Source: Pseudomonas tohonis
Lineage (GTDB): Bacteria; Pseudomonadota; Gammaproteobacteria; Pseudomonadales; Pseudomonadaceae
NCBI RefSeq assembly: GCF_012767755.2
Contig: NZ_AP023189.1
Span: 248,001 to 312,000 of the forward strand
Direction: 5' to 3'
DNA length: 64,000 nucleotides
This document shows positions 28,064 to 35,971 of this stretch, one piece after another (the stretch's first letter is position 1; each line of letters begins with the position of its first letter). Position numbers and translations under genes: made by a program. Under the pieces are notes generated by a model. The model had not been told where the DNA came from. It ran no database searches and was given only the letters and a program-made list of their open reading frames with translations.

Positions 28064-28202
28064 TACGAACACGTGGTTCGCCGTTTAGATCAGTGAATCG
28101 CCCCTGGTTTCCTAAACACTTGACGACCGCTTTTGGCCGAAAGAAGCCCTTCATAATCAGTAGCTGCAGCTCCTGCCAGAACCGGCCAAGAAGCCTCCCC
28201 AC

Positions 28203-29474
28203 TTAACCACGAACCCCGATTACTTCCTCCCAGCGCGTTGTATATCGCGGGCTCAGCATGTCCCGCCGCATCGCCCAAACCGGCGCAGCCGGCACCCGCC
28301 CAATATGTACCGTGCCGCGCCCCTCACGCTGGTTGATCTGGTCCACCACCTCCATCAGCCGTTCCGCCCCACGGCGTTGCGTGGGCGCGAACAGGTCCGG
28401 CGTCACCTCGCCGGGCTGGCACAGATCCATCAGCAGGATGGAGCATTTGGAGAAGCGGTAGCCGGGTCGATAGATCTCACCGAGCCCGCGTTGCGCGAGC
28501 GCGAGGATCTCCCGCGTGTCGTTGGTGGGCGCGGGCAACGCCAGGGTAATAGCCTCACAGAATCGCGGCCCTTCTCTTTCGGCGAGTTGCGTCTGCAGGC
28601 CTACCTGGATGGTCTGGCACAGCGAGCCCTGGCTGCGCAGCTTCTCGGCGGCGCGGCTCACATAGGCGGCCAGCGCTTCGCGGATGGGTGCCAGCTCGGT
28701 TTGCCGCACGCCGAACATCTTGCTGCTGCAGATGGCCTCCTTCGGCGGTGGGCCTTGATTGAAACCTATGCAGCTCACGCCGAGCAGTTCGCGCGCGGTG
28801 CGCTCCATGGTGACGCCGAAAGTCTTGCGCAGGGTGCCGATGTCGAAGTTCGCCAGCTCCCACGCGCTGTTGATGCGCAGCGCGGCCAGCTTCACCGCCG
28901 AGCGGTGGCCAATGCCCCATACCTCGCTGATGGGGGCCAGGCGCAGCAGCCGCTCCTGGCGGGCCGGGTCGGTGAGGTCGAGCACACCGCCAGTGGCCTT
29001 CCACTTCTTCGCCGCCCAATTGGCGAGCTTGGCCAGGGTCTTGGTGGTGCTGATGCCGATGCCCACGGGCATGCCGATCTCGCGCGCCAGGCGTTGGCGG
29101 ATGGCGCGGCCATGCGCCTCGAGGTCGGTGATGCCGGCCATGTCACCCCAGGCTTCGTCTATGGAATAGACCTCGATGCCGGGCAGCATCTCGGCCATCA
29201 CCCGCATCACCCGGTTGCTGATGTCGGCGTACAGCGTGTAGTTGCTCGAGCGCGCCACCACGCCGCTGCGGCGCATCTGCTCACGCACCTGGTAGAACGG
29301 TGCGCCCATGGCGATGCCCAGCTCCTTGGCCTCTGCGGAACGGGCGATAACGCAGCCGTCGTTGTTGGAAAGCACCACCACCGGCCGGCGCTTGAGCTCC
29401 GGCTGGCCGATGCGTTCGCAGCTGCAGTAGAAGGAATTGCAGTCGATGAGGGCGAAGATCCGCTGGCCGCTCAT
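28203..29474 (-). CDS. umuC: Translesion DNA polymerase V subunit UmuC/RulB
   Basis: The 423-residue Y-family polymerase begins FALIDCNSFYCSCERIGQP, with the metal-binding Asp, has the SIDEAWGDM catalytic acidic pair near residue 100, the WGIGHRSAVKL HhH segment, and a C-terminal part typical of UmuC. It copies damaged DNA in complex with processed UmuD. Its start overlaps the umuD stop (ATGA). The gene is markedly GC-rich compared with the flanking Gabija-like and bacteriocin-like regions. Confidence 0.95.
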   Translation of the reverse strand: MSGQRIFALIDCNSFYCSCERIGQPELKRRPVVVLSNNDGCVIARSAEAKELGIAMGAPFYQVREQMRRSGVVARSSNYTLYADISNRVMRVMAEMLPGIEVYSIDEAWGDMAGITDLEAHGRAIRQRLAREIGMPVGIGISTTKTLAKLANWAAKKWKATGGVLDLTDPARQERLLRLAPISEVWGIGHRSAVKLAALRINSAWELANFDIGTLRKTFGVTMERTARELLGVSCIGFNQGPPPKEAICSSKMFGVRQTELAPIREALAAYVSRAAEKLRSQGSLCQTIQVGLQTQLAEREGPRFCEAITLALPAPTNDTREILALAQRGLGEIYRPGYRFSKCSILLMDLCQPGEVTPDLFAPTQRRGAERLMEVVDQINQREGRGTVHIGRVPAAPVWAMRRDMLSPRYTTRWEEVIGVRG

Positions 29475-29908
29475 GGCGCGACGTGGCTGACCACCCAGGT
29501 CACCACGCCCCAGATCTCGATGGGCTCGTCGCCGTCGAGCTGAATGTCATGGACGTGCGTCTCGGCGGCGCGCAGCCAGCGGCCGCCGAACATGTCCTTC
29601 ACCACCAGGCGCACCCGGTAGCCCTCCCCGCCCAGGTCCACCACCACAAGCCGGTCATCTACATGGCTAGCCGCGCGGTTGACGATGAGGCGGTCGCCCT
29701 GAAACACGCCGAAGCCCTCCAGCGAGCTATCCAGCACCCGCACGCCCCAGATGTGCGGCGCGCCCAGGCCAGTGAGACGGTCGAGGGAAAGGCCCTCTTC
29801 CTTCTCATCTTCTGCTGGGGATTGAAAGCCGGTGATCCGTAGATCAGCGGCTTCGGCTAGCAGGCGTTCCCGCAGGCGCTGGCCCCGGGCAAGGATCGAA
29901 AGCGACAT
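29471..29908 (-). CDS. umuD: UmuD-like S24 self-cleaving protein
   Basis: The roughly 145-residue protein has the S24 peptidase signature LDSSLEGFGVFQGDRLIV with the nucleophilic Ser and VRLVVKDMFGGRW with the general-base Lys. The region before cleavage reads ITGFQSPAEDEKEEGLSL; UmuD is normally cut at Cys-Gly or Ala-Gly just before FPSPA, whereas here the pair is Thr-Gly. ATG 29908 is used, 18 bases from the LexA box; an in-frame GTG at 29917 is possible. Cotranscribed with umuC under SOS control. Confidence 0.9.
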   Translation of the reverse strand: MSLSILARGQRLRERLLAEAADLRITGFQSPAEDEKEEGLSLDRLTGLGAPHIWGVRVLDSSLEGFGVFQGDRLIVNRAASHVDDRLVVVDLGGEGYRVRLVVKDMFGGRWLRAAETHVHDIQLDGDEPIEIWGVVTWVVSHVAP

Positions 29909-29926
29909 CTCACACACTCGCGAATA

Positions 29927-29942
29927 CTGGATATAGATACAG
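29927..29942 (-). promoter_or_regulatory. LexA (SOS) box
   Basis: On the minus strand this reads CTGTATCTATATCCAG, a close match to the CTG-N10-CAG LexA consensus with its AT-rich alternating core. It lies 18 bases upstream of umuD and about 100 bases upstream of the divergent SRAP gene, so both units may be DNA-damage inducible. Confidence 0.9.
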
Positions 29943-30042
29943 TATTTTTCAGGTTCTCTTATCGGTCAATCCGTCAGCCGACGGGAGGAAGGCCGTGAGT
30001 CTGTCCTACGCTGAAACCTGACACCCGAAACCGGAGGCGTGT

Positions 30043-30474
30043 ATGTGCGGCGGCGTTGAAGCCAGAGAGGCGGAAAAGGTGTGGAAGATCTACTTCCCCA
30101 ACCCCAAGGCGGCGATCCCGGTGCAGCTCGACGGCGGCAGCCAGATCGACTGGATCGGCTGGGGCCGCCGCGAAGGCCAGCCCGGCACCGGCCCCCAGGG
30201 CGGCTGGGCCAGGCTCAGCACCGTGCAGGCCGGCGGCTGGGCGAAGTACCAGCCCCGCCGCGCCTTCGGCCTGGTGCAGCGATTCATGGAGAAGGAAGGG
30301 CAGAAGGGCGAGAAGAACCGGCCGTCACACTGGTTCGATGTGCCTGAGGGCCAGGCACTGGAATGCCTGGTGATTGGCGAGGGAGAGGATCGGCGGGTGT
30401 ATGTGGTCACCACCGACCCGCCCGAGGAGTTTGCCTGGATTCATGATCGGTGGCCGGTGCTGACGGAACGGTAG
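30043..30474 (+). CDS. Short SRAP (HMCES/YedK-like) SOS-associated protein
   Basis: The 143-residue protein begins MCGG, placing a Cys at position 2 as in SRAP proteins, where it forms a thiazolidine link with abasic sites. It ends VVTTDPPEEFAWIHDRWPVL, the conserved segment with the catalytic His. Full-length SRAP proteins are about 200-230 residues, so this is a short variant lacking part of the core. The start follows CCGGAGGCGTGT. It is divergent from umuDC and shares the LexA box region. Confidence 0.75.
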   Translation: MCGGVEAREAEKVWKIYFPNPKAAIPVQLDGGSQIDWIGWGRREGQPGTGPQGGWARLSTVQAGGWAKYQPRRAFGLVQRFMEKEGQKGEKNRPSHWFDVPEGQALECLVIGEGEDRRVYVVTTDPPEEFAWIHDRWPVLTER

Positions 30475-30523
30475 TGGAGCAAAGCAAGAAGTCTGGGATG
30501 AACAGTTAGAGAGGGAGATTCAC

Positions 30524-31117
30524 ATGGGCGACTTATCAGCGCGGGCTCAGCACTTTCACAGCATGTACGCCTTCGACAACAACATGAGCTCCAAGCTCAT
30601 GGTTGAGGTGGAGGGAAAGATTCGCTCTTCTGAGCACACGTATGGGAGCGGCACACTGGTGCACGTGGAAGACATGCTGCTACACCAGCTGGATGTGTGG
30701 TGGGGATATGCGGAGATACCGGCGAACGCAAAGATTGTGCTCTACGGCAACTGGAGTCCCTGCAAGCATTGCATCAGCGACACCATTCCGCGCGCGTTTG
30801 CAAAGATGAAGATCGAGGAAAAGAACCTCAGACTGCGCTTCAGGTTCAACCACTACTACACCCAGGAAAACTGGCAGCGGGCCGGCAAGCAGATTAGACA
30901 GGAAGGTGGTGGGCGCTTCTTCTGGGCGAACGCAGAGGAAGCAGACAACGCATATCTACAGCTGGCAGCTCCGTACGGAAAATTCGCCACCAAGAATATC
31001 TCCACCGCCGAGGCGGTAATGAGCAGCACCAGCCCACGCGTAGCCTTCATACAAGGGCTGAACAGGAGCAGGTCGATCACGACGTGGAGTGAGGTCTGGC
31101 GCAACAAGATATTCTGA
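30524..31117 (+). CDS. Deaminase-fold (zinc cytidine-deaminase-like) protein
   Basis: The 197-residue protein has LVHVEDMLLHQL (His47, Glu49) and YGNWSPCKHCISDTIPRAF (Cys80, Cys83). H-x-E with a downstream PCxxC is the zinc site of the cytidine deaminase superfamily. No secretion signal, immunity gene or fused toxin domain is seen, so it could act on nucleotides or nucleic acid in the cytoplasm. It lies 49 bases after the SRAP gene on the same strand and may share SOS induction. The substrate is unknown. AGAGGGAG precedes ATG 30524. Confidence 0.65.
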   Translation: MGDLSARAQHFHSMYAFDNNMSSKLMVEVEGKIRSSEHTYGSGTLVHVEDMLLHQLDVWWGYAEIPANAKIVLYGNWSPCKHCISDTIPRAFAKMKIEEKNLRLRFRFNHYYTQENWQRAGKQIRQEGGGRFFWANAEEADNAYLQLAAPYGKFATKNISTAEAVMSSTSPRVAFIQGLNRSRSITTWSEVWRNKIF

Positions 31118-31240
31118 TTGCGCCTTAACGTAGGCTGGCATGCCACTCTGAATGACTGCTTTCGGCCAAGAGCGCGCATCTAGAATGAGCACTGAAGCTG
31201 ACCCTTTAACCGATTTCTCTGTTTGAGTTTGGATTGCGCT

Positions 31241-31675
31241 ATGAAAGTCGGAGATTTCAAGTATTTATGGGATGGAAGCGAGCCCGGATGGGGGCTGAAA
31301 AAAATTATGCGAGACAGCTGGCGACTAGTATTCTCTTTTTCATCAGAAGGACCTGATGCAAGGCAAATTGCTCTTCTTCGTCAACTTATTCCCGAGCTGA
31401 TGCATTCGCCTTTATCGACGGTTTACAAGCAGCTTAAAGGTACGCATTGTTTTCGAACCTGCGAAGACTACGGCAGCATCGACGGCTATAGGCTTCAAAG
31501 CCAAGCCGATGCTTTAGGACTCAAGGTTTCGTCGGAAGTGACAAGAAACGTAACGTATCTGCCGATCCGTAATGAATCAGGTGTCACGTGTATTGAAGAT
31601 GAAGCATTGGCTAAAGCGGTAGCCTTGAAGATGATTGAGGCTGGCGTGCCGGTTTTTGAAATCTATGTCGATTGA
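31241..31675 (+). CDS. Hypothetical protein, 144 residues
   Basis: The frame starts MKVGDFKYLWDGSEPGWGLK and ends PVFEIYVD. It is soluble with no recognised motif; the N-terminus resembles no family I can name. An in-frame start 18 bases upstream is possible. The gene converges with the Fic gene. Base composition is lower in GC than the umuDC block, fitting the next module. Confidence 0.5.
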   Translation: MKVGDFKYLWDGSEPGWGLKKIMRDSWRLVFSFSSEGPDARQIALLRQLIPELMHSPLSTVYKQLKGTHCFRTCEDYGSIDGYRLQSQADALGLKVSSEVTRNVTYLPIRNESGVTCIEDEALAKAVALKMIEAGVPVFEIYVD

Positions 31676-31876
31676 TTGAAACGTAAAGCGGACAAGGTTG
31701 GACAGCACTGCCCGGTTACGTTTTACGGCCGCCTCTGGCCTGGGGTAGACGGTTGAGATGGAAGCGCTGTAGACAGATACCTTCGGAATACGCTTACGCC
31801 CACGTCATATAATGGATTTAGAGCCAATCTGCTTTTGAAGCTCGGCTCAAATATCATCAGATATGGGACGCTAGTT

Positions 31877-32707
31877 TTAAAGGGTGCCGGGAGTCGCTGC
31901 CTGATAGGTCGCATCTTGAGCACAGATGAAGATTAAATTACAAAAAAAATCGAGGATGGGTATCCAATCATTTCTGGTTATCACTTGTCTTGCACGAATC
32001 AGAAAACCACCTCTAGACAAAGAGAAGAGGTCTCTAAGAGGCAGCGTTGTACTGAGCGGCAATCCTCCAAAACGTAATATGATTTGAAAAAGACACCTTC
32101 CAACCCTACCATTCGCGTCCCTGAACGGATGACAAAACCAAATCGTGACGATGGCAACGACTGCTGAAAATAGACTAGGCAATCCTGAACGGTTTCGATT
32201 TAGATAAATATGCAAGCCTATTAATCTTTCCGCAATTCTTGACGGGTGTGTAAACACCCATTGCTTATTCCCCCTGTCAGGCTGACACCTAAGCCCTCCC
32301 GTACGAATCAAGCACTCCTCACCTAGTAGATGACTGGCCAGCGACTCGAGTTCGCAAATGAACTCTGACGAGAGCGATGTATATGGGAAGCTGTAAGAAA
32401 CAATACCTTTCTGTAAAACACGTCGCTCACTCTCGGTCCTTACTCCATCAATTCTGACGTGCTCTCCCTGGTCCATGAAATAATCAGAAAGCTCATGAGA
32501 AAGTAGAATTGAATTGGGGCTCATACGCTCGATATTACCCAAATTGAACGCAGCAACATCCTGGTAGAACCAGTTTCCTAGCTCTCCTGAAATATTTTTC
32601 AGTGATGCTTCAGCTTTCTCAATTTTTTGCTTAGTAAAAACTGGTAAGTCTGCGTAGTTCGGATATGCAAATTCTGTAACGTAGTATTGGGTCGGCTTTA
32701 TAGGCAT
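31877..32707 (-). CDS. Fic-domain protein
   Basis: The 276-residue protein contains FCHPFRDANGRVGRCLFQ near residue 195, the Fic active-site loop (HxFxxGNGRxxR, with Ala replacing the first Gly). The catalytic His and the phosphate-binding Asn-Gly-Arg are present. Fic proteins transfer AMP or related groups from nucleotides to protein hydroxyls. No separate small antitoxin is visible; a self-inhibitory helix may lie in the N-terminal half. It is the last gene of the minus-strand secretion cluster, 50 bases after the lipoprotein gene, and may be part of that module or an adjoining regulator. Confidence 0.85.
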   Translation of the reverse strand: MPIKPTQYYVTEFAYPNYADLPVFTKQKIEKAEASLKNISGELGNWFYQDVAAFNLGNIERMSPNSILLSHELSDYFMDQGEHVRIDGVRTESERRVLQKGIVSYSFPYTSLSSEFICELESLASHLLGEECLIRTGGLRCQPDRGNKQWVFTHPSRIAERLIGLHIYLNRNRSGLPSLFSAVVAIVTIWFCHPFRDANGRVGRCLFQIILRFGGLPLSTTLPLRDLFSLSRGGFLIRARQVITRNDWIPILDFFCNLIFICAQDATYQAATPGTL

Positions 32708-32757
32708 AGTTGTCTCGGCACAGGAAATGAGCCGTAGGAACTACGGCCCATTGGGCG

Positions 32758-33249
32758 CTAGTCTGCTATGAAGACCTCTTTGAAATGGCCATTCTCCATA
32801 TATATAAGGCTTGCACCAGACTCAAAAGTAAACAATGAGATACCATCGTGCTTCATGCTGATCTCTTTTGTGCAGTTGTCGGTCGCAGGTCCTGCACCTT
32901 TACTACAAGCAGTCTTATAGGAGCCCGGCTTTAAGGTCTCAATGCCTACAGACAGTAAATCATCGCCAGCCTTAAGGGTTTGATCTTGGCCATTTGCCCC
33001 GCTCAGAGTGACCACCAACTTGTACTTTTGGGTGGATGGGTCTTCTAGCTTTAGAGATGCGTAATCAATTTTGCCGTCTCCGTCGAAATCGCCTACGGCT
33101 TTCGTATAACCCGTGCCGGTAGTGTCATTGGCGCGGAGACCTGCATTGGCGCCCTTCGACAGCATTTCAGATGGTATATCTAAAAGTTCACTGCTTGCGT
33201 TGACGCAGCCTGCAGATAGAGCGGAAAGAAGGACGAGTCTTTTAATCAT
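32758..33249 (-). CDS. Putative lipoprotein, candidate immunity protein
   Basis: The 163-residue protein starts MIKRLVLLSALSAGCVNAS, a lipoprotein signal with lipobox LSAGC. A DFDGDGKIDYASLKL segment follows, resembling FG-GAP or EF-hand-like calcium loops. It would be anchored in the outer or inner membrane facing the periplasm. It lies 25 bases downstream of the exported M15-peptidase gene, where immunity genes of bacteriocin operons are usually placed, so protection of self peptidoglycan is a reasonable inference. An in-frame start at 33264 is possible. Confidence 0.65.
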   Translation of the reverse strand: MIKRLVLLSALSAGCVNASSELLDIPSEMLSKGANAGLRANDTTGTGYTKAVGDFDGDGKIDYASLKLEDPSTQKYKLVVTLSGANGQDQTLKAGDDLLSVGIETLKPGSYKTACSKGAGPATDNCTKEISMKHDGISLFTFESGASLIYMENGHFKEVFIAD

Positions 33250-33274
33250 GGTTGCATTTCCCATATGGCCGCCT

Positions 33275-33820
33275 TTAGTTTGGGTCATATTCAACATGGA
33301 TGTGATTGTTCGAACTGTTTGAGAAAGTCTCGTAAATAATGTCGTAATCCGGGCCAACCGCATTCCTCAGCTGCTCTACCAAGTCTTGCGCGAGGTCGGC
33401 GCTTATGTTGTTGGCTCTAAGATCAATCGCCTCATTTGCGTAATGCAGTGAATTCGCACCATGTGTAGAATCATTTCCCGATGTGATTACAGGAGTGGGA
33501 GCGTTCAGTTCCTTCCAAACCGAAACAATCTCATCAAATATTGATGTGATTTTTTCCGAAAGATTAGTTAGATCTGCACCTGCTTTTACTTCAATGTCAG
33601 ATCCAGACCCCTCCGCACCAACACTGACACCTCCATTGCCGCCGCCGCTTCCACCGCCGTACCCACCAGCAGCCTCTTCATCTGTCGGGCCAATTACCCA
33701 TGGATTGGGGTCATCATAGGGGTCGCCTTCAATTTCGATGGGGTCTAAGTCATATTGGTATTGATATTGAGACGCCCCGCCAGCAACCAGCATCATTTCT
33801 TCTTCAGTCAGAACTTTCAT
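33275..33820 (-). CDS. Double-glycine-leader exported M15-like peptidase
   Basis: The 181-residue protein begins MKVLTEEEMMLVAGG, a leader ending in Gly-Gly at 14-15 of the type cut by C39 peptidases. Next come a Tyr/Asp-rich segment, a Gly-rich linker and a C-terminal domain with SLHYANEAIDLR and HIHVEYDP. The H-x6-D and HxH arrangement matches the zinc site of M15 D-Ala-D-Ala or L,D peptidases that cut peptidoglycan. It is followed by a lipoprotein gene and preceded by the ABC exporter. ATG 33820 is chosen for the leader; AAGGAG lies 11 bases upstream. It is read as a secreted cell-wall-hydrolase bacteriocin (inference). Confidence 0.75.
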   Translation of the reverse strand: MKVLTEEEMMLVAGGASQYQYQYDLDPIEIEGDPYDDPNPWVIGPTDEEAAGGYGGGSGGGNGGVSVGAEGSGSDIEVKAGADLTNLSEKITSIFDEIVSVWKELNAPTPVITSGNDSTHGANSLHYANEAIDLRANNISADLAQDLVEQLRNAVGPDYDIIYETFSNSSNNHIHVEYDPN

Positions 33821-33846
33821 AGAAACTAACACTCCTTGTGAACTAG

Positions 33847-35970
33847 TTAAACTACCAAGTGCGGTGTTATCGTTTTATTTGTCTTGTCCTTAAGTCTCCT
33901 CCCCTCCATGTGTAAAATCCTGTTGCATAGCTTTATAGTTGCTTCCCTGTGGGCAACGATGATCCTTGTGCAATTTCTCTTTGCAAGAATTTCAGATATC
34001 CGAAACTCGTTTTCGATATCTAAGTGACTGGTTGCTTCGTCGAACAAAAGGAAGGAAGGAGTTCGAATTAGTGATCGTGCAATTAACAACCTTTGACGTT
34101 GACCACCAGATAGTGAGGACCCCATGTCTCCGATTAAGGTGTTATATCCCATCGGCATCTTGATAATTTCACCATGTATGCAAGCTTCTTGCGCAGCAGT
34201 CGATATCTCTTCTATAGAATATTGCTCATTGAATAGAGAAATGTTTTCAGCGATGGTTCCAGAAAATAGAGTGTCGTCTTGAAGGATAACTGCCATCCAT
34301 GAGCGCAACTGCTCTTTCCCTATGGTTGTAACATCCACGCCCCCGATTAAGATCTTCCCGCTATTTGGCTCTAATAGTCCACAGATCAATTTTAGTATCG
34401 TGCTTTTTCCAATCCCGGAGCTACCAGTTATTGCGACTGCCTCTCCTGGCTTTATCGTGAAACAGCAGTTCTCAAGAATCCAAGGTTCAGAGGGAGAGTA
34501 GCGAAAATATACTGAAGCGAACTCAATTGTCTTGTCTTTGATCTCGCCGAAGAAAGTAGGGTAGTAATGTAATTCCTTTTCAGTATGTACAATGTCTGAT
34601 ATTCGTGCGGCATGTATTTTAAGCAGCTTCAGTTCGACATAGTTGTCCGCAAGGTGAGCAATTTTGGAACCAAACAGCAGGCTAAACATGGATATCGACA
34701 TAAGCATACCTGCTGTGAGCTCTTGTTGAATAACCAGTGTTGCTCCAATCCACAATAGGACAATTTTTTCTATCCCTTGAATCAGATCGGCAAATGCTTT
34801 GAACGCAATGGTCAATCGCGATGCTAAAATATTTCTATTTAAATATGAGGTGACAAGGTTTAAATATGTTGTAGTGACCTGTGCTGTTAGGTTGTTTGCC
34901 TTTATTGTTTGCGAAGCACGCACGGCCTCGTAGAATTTCGAGTTCTGCCTTGCTTGTGCGCTAATTAAGTCGATGTTTAGACTTTTGAATTTTGAATATA
35001 ACGCAAGCCGGACCAGCACATATGCAGAGGTGAAGACAAAAGCTACAGTGGCTAGCTTGGGGCTGTAGATTACCATCGCTGCGAGTGTTACTAGCGACAT
35101 AAAGCCATCTAGGAAGCTAGTTGTAATCGTTGATGTAATGGCTTGTTGGATATTTTTTAGTGAGCCAAATCTTGAACCGATATCGCCTAGTGATCTTCTT
35201 TGAAAATAATCTTCCGGTAGCGACATGAGGTGAGCAAAGACACCCCCAGTCCATGACTGATTTAAAGTGCTTCCCGTCCGGCAAACTAACCAATCACGCA
35301 AATAGCTGATGAACGATTGGAATATGATAAGAACGCAGAATGACATCCCAAAAACGAGCAGCAAATCAAGGTCTGCGCTAGAAATAGCCTTGTCAATAAC
35401 TAACTGCGTGAATAGAGGTGTGATAAAGGAAAACGCCTCGAGTGCTAGTGCTGAAGCAAGAATCCCAACAAGTGCCTCATGAAGTCCATGAACCTTTCCA
35501 AGGATATCTCGAACTGCAACTCCAGGGATTTTATTTTTGAGTTGGAATTGGTGCCCAGGGGCTAGTTCTAGCGCTGCACCTGTAAAGAATATACTGAACT
35601 CTTCGCGGCTTAAATTAACGACACCACTTGCCGGGTCGTGTATGCAAAATTTTCCTGCTCTTAATTCCCTTAAAACCACATAGTGGCTATTTTTCCAATG
35701 CAATAGTGCAGGCAGCTTTAGTGAGTCGATCTCATTGTTTTCAATCTTCAGTGGGCGCGCCTGCATACCAAGTTGCATGGCAACTTTGACTATTTCGAGC
35801 AATGTTGCACCGCGGCTGGAGCCGCGATGCATAGCTCGAACTTCGCGCAATGAGATTTCATGGCCATAGAAGCTGGCGATCATTGCAATACAAGCAAATC
35901 CGCATTCGGATTTTTCTTGTTGCATTATTATTGGAAGCTTCGATCTGCTATCAAAACGCAATTGGGCCAT
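33847..35970 (-). CDS. C39-peptidase-containing ABC exporter (CvaB/PCAT-like)
   Basis: The 707-residue protein has an N-terminal C39 domain (QQEKSECGFACIAMIASFYG with the catalytic Cys, HWKNSHYVVLREL with the His, HDPASGV with the Asp), a transmembrane domain (about 160-440) and a nucleotide-binding domain (Walker A GSSGIGKST, signature LSGGQRQR, Walker B LLFDEATSHLD). It would clip double-glycine leaders and export the cargo. The start lies one base after the HlyD stop. The cargo gene follows 26 bases downstream, making the pairing clear. Confidence 0.93.
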   Translation of the reverse strand: MAQLRFDSRSKLPIIMQQEKSECGFACIAMIASFYGHEISLREVRAMHRGSSRGATLLEIVKVAMQLGMQARPLKIENNEIDSLKLPALLHWKNSHYVVLRELRAGKFCIHDPASGVVNLSREEFSIFFTGAALELAPGHQFQLKNKIPGVAVRDILGKVHGLHEALVGILASALALEAFSFITPLFTQLVIDKAISSADLDLLLVFGMSFCVLIIFQSFISYLRDWLVCRTGSTLNQSWTGGVFAHLMSLPEDYFQRRSLGDIGSRFGSLKNIQQAITSTITTSFLDGFMSLVTLAAMVIYSPKLATVAFVFTSAYVLVRLALYSKFKSLNIDLISAQARQNSKFYEAVRASQTIKANNLTAQVTTTYLNLVTSYLNRNILASRLTIAFKAFADLIQGIEKIVLLWIGATLVIQQELTAGMLMSISMFSLLFGSKIAHLADNYVELKLLKIHAARISDIVHTEKELHYYPTFFGEIKDKTIEFASVYFRYSPSEPWILENCCFTIKPGEAVAITGSSGIGKSTILKLICGLLEPNSGKILIGGVDVTTIGKEQLRSWMAVILQDDTLFSGTIAENISLFNEQYSIEEISTAAQEACIHGEIIKMPMGYNTLIGDMGSSLSGGQRQRLLIARSLIRTPSFLLFDEATSHLDIENEFRISEILAKRNCTRIIVAHREATIKLCNRILHMEGRRLKDKTNKTITPHLVV

Positions 35971-35971
35971 T

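Noticed and set aside
28305..29543. 412-codon plus-strand frame opposite umuC
   Set aside because: It is an antisense shadow caused by high GC; the minus strand carries clear Y-family polymerase motifs.
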